Shown here: positions 62,947-64,000 of the stretch, piece after piece
How the letters are laid out: each line of letters opens with the position of its first letter
Position numbering within the stretch: the stretch's first letter is position 1
Assembly: GCF_012273515.2 (NCBI RefSeq)
Contig: NZ_CP050975.2
Span: forward strand, 1,488,001 to 1,552,000
Origin: Streptomyces sp. RPA4-2
Lineage (GTDB): Bacteria; Actinomycetota; Actinomycetes; Streptomycetales; Streptomycetaceae
DNA length: 64,000 nt
Direction of reading: 5' to 3'
Translations under genes and position numbers: made by a program
The notes under the pieces: model-generated
Database searches by the model: none
Told to the model about the DNA's origin: nothing
Seen by the model: only the letters and a program-made list of their open reading frames with translations

Positions 62947-63915
62947 GTGCTGAGCACCCTGGGGATCAGCGAGTTCGACGAACGGGTCTACCGCAGCTAT
63001 CTGACCAAGTCGGACCGGACGGCTGCCGAGATCGCCGAGAGCCTGGGCACCACGCCCAGCCGGGTCAGGCGCACGGTCTCCCGGTTGGCGGAGCTGGGCA
63101 TGCTGAGAAGGGAAGGGCACGGCCAGTACCGGCCGGTCAGCCCGCACACCGCGCTGAGGGCACTGCTCGCCAGACGCCGAGCCGAGACCGAGGCGGCGTT
63201 CACCGCGGTGTGGGGCACCGTCGACGACCTGGCGGACGAATACCGCGCCCGTCGGCTGCAGGAGGATCCGACCGGACTGGTGGAGGTGATCACCGGCGAG
63301 GCGGAGATCACACTGCGCGTCGCCGAGCTGATGCAGTCGGTCCGCACCCACTTCTGGGTCCTGGATCGACCCCCGTATCTCGGGCCCTACAGCACCGAGT
63401 TGGAGGAGGAGCTGACGATGGACCTGCTGGGCCGCGGGGTCGACATACGGTCGGTCTACACCCCGGAGGCGCTGGCGCAGCCGGAACGTTTCGAGCTGAT
63501 CACCCACCTGGCCCGGATCGGCGAGCAGGCCCGCATCCTGCCGGCCCTGCCGTTCAGACTGCGCATCATGGACCGACGCGTCGCGCTGGTCGCGCTGGTC
63601 CCGGGCCGCTACGACAGGATCGCCGTCGTCCACCGGTCGGGCCTGCTCGACGCACTCCTCGAGTTGTTCGACTCCTACTGGCAGCGTGGGCAGTCCCTCG
63701 TCGCGACCGCTCCGGCGACACCCGACGGGCCGAGCGCGCAGGACCTCCTGCTGCTGAAGATGATGCAGGCGGGTTACAAGGACCAGGCGATCGCCCGGCA
63801 GTTGGGGACGAGCGCGCGCACCGTGACCCGCCGCATCGCGGCGATCGCGACCGGGCTCGGCCTCGACACGCGCTTCCAGGTGGGGGCCGAGGCGGCCAAG
63901 AGGGGCTGGATCTAG
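62947..63915 (+). CDS. Regulator with N-terminal TrmB-like and C-terminal LuxR-like helix-turn-helix
   Basis: The 322-aa protein has an N-terminal winged helix of the TrmB type (GISEFDERVYRSYL, TAAEIAESLGTTPSRVRRTVSRL), a middle region resembling a ligand- or phospholipase-like fold (VITGEAEITLRVAELMQSV, LLGRGVDIRSVYTPE), and a C-terminal LuxR-type helix-turn-helix (MMQAGYKDQAIARQLGTSARTVTRRI). This two-HTH layout is common in Streptomyces regulators of secreted enzymes and secondary metabolism. The start is a GTG after GGGAGG. It is divergent from the S8 protease, which it may control. Confidence 0.85.
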   Translation: MLSTLGISEFDERVYRSYLTKSDRTAAEIAESLGTTPSRVRRTVSRLAELGMLRREGHGQYRPVSPHTALRALLARRRAETEAAFTAVWGTVDDLADEYRARRLQEDPTGLVEVITGEAEITLRVAELMQSVRTHFWVLDRPPYLGPYSTELEEELTMDLLGRGVDIRSVYTPEALAQPERFELITHLARIGEQARILPALPFRLRIMDRRVALVALVPGRYDRIAVVHRSGLLDALLELFDSYWQRGQSLVATAPATPDGPSAQDLLLLKMMQAGYKDQAIARQLGTSARTVTRRIAAIATGLGLDTRFQVGAEAAKRGWI

Positions 63916-64000
63916 GGGTATTGACCCGCAGTCGCCTGCTCACGCGCCGACTCCGGCAACCGACTCACCGCTCCCCTCCTCCTCGCTCGCCCACCCCGCC
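63916..64000. other. Window end, non-coding
   Basis: The last 85 bp follow the regulator stop codon. No complete gene or clear terminator is seen. A TTGACC motif near 63921 could belong to a promoter outside the window. Confidence 0.4.

Overview
The window is typical of a Streptomyces (or very close actinomycete) chromosome. GC is very high, ribosome-binding sites are GGAGG-like, and GTG starts are frequent. It holds a conservon (cvnA-D), DUF5709 and other actinobacterial families, a cysteine leader peptide read from a leaderless mRNA, and very rare TTA codons. I found no tRNA, rRNA, CRISPR array, prophage or replication origin.

Layout: 1-5.7 kb carries the 5' end of a TetR-type regulator divergent from a saccharopine-dehydrogenase-like oxidoreductase, then pyruvate carboxylase (pyc) and a YjbQ protein on the minus strand. 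From 5.73 to 10 kb is an alkanesulfonate operon: promoter, 27-residue Cys leader peptide, ssuC, ssuB, ssuA, ssuD. It is followed by an FAD oxidoreductase. From 11.2 to 17.1 kb are a short MltG-like lytic transglycosylase, a homodimer-type ABC exporter with a divergent MarR regulator, a frameshifted secreted PNGase A-like protein and an L,D-transpeptidase lipoprotein, so this stretch leans towards the cell envelope. From 17.46 to 21.1 kb two overlapping genes encode a heterodimeric ABC exporter with complementary, degenerate ATP sites.

From 21.4 to 28.9 kb are DUF5709, type-B ribosomal protein L31, a YdjM-like membrane protein, a DUF3516 RNA helicase, TesB thioesterase, a DUF6397-like regulator, an orphan Roadblock/LC7 protein and an F420-type PPOX oxidoreductase. 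From 29 to 33.3 kb lies the conservon cvnA-B-C-D on the minus strand, with an unusual 251-bp gap before cvnD. From 33.4 to 40.2 kb are an MHYT sensor, a methyltransferase, an alpha/beta hydrolase with a divergent PadR regulator and palindromic operator, an MpaB-type oxygenase, conserved hypotheticals and a fatty-acid desaturase. From 40.4 to 44.6 kb is a SNF2-helicase/SWIM pair.

From 44.7 to 49.8 kb are a septum-formation-domain membrane protein and the xylose genes (xylA divergent from xylB and a ROK repressor). From 50 to 55.6 kb are an APC permease, an acetamidase/formamidase, a GAF-domain regulator and an ExaC-type aldehyde dehydrogenase. From 55.6 to 57.1 kb is a scarred region: a terminator, an IS5-family transposase remnant, an extra FKBP prolyl isomerase, and a second 53-bp copy of the 3' end of the aldehyde dehydrogenase gene. 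The window ends with a metallophosphoesterase, a strong bidirectional terminator, a secreted S8 protease and a divergent TrmB/LuxR-like regulator.

Most of the window is ordinary core or strain-variable Streptomyces content. The points most worth a second look are the Cys leader element, the asymmetric exporter, the duplicated aldehyde dehydrogenase scar, the frameshifted TTA-containing PNGase A-like gene, the interleaved inverted repeats at 28.93-29.05 kb, and the spacer between cvnC and cvnD.
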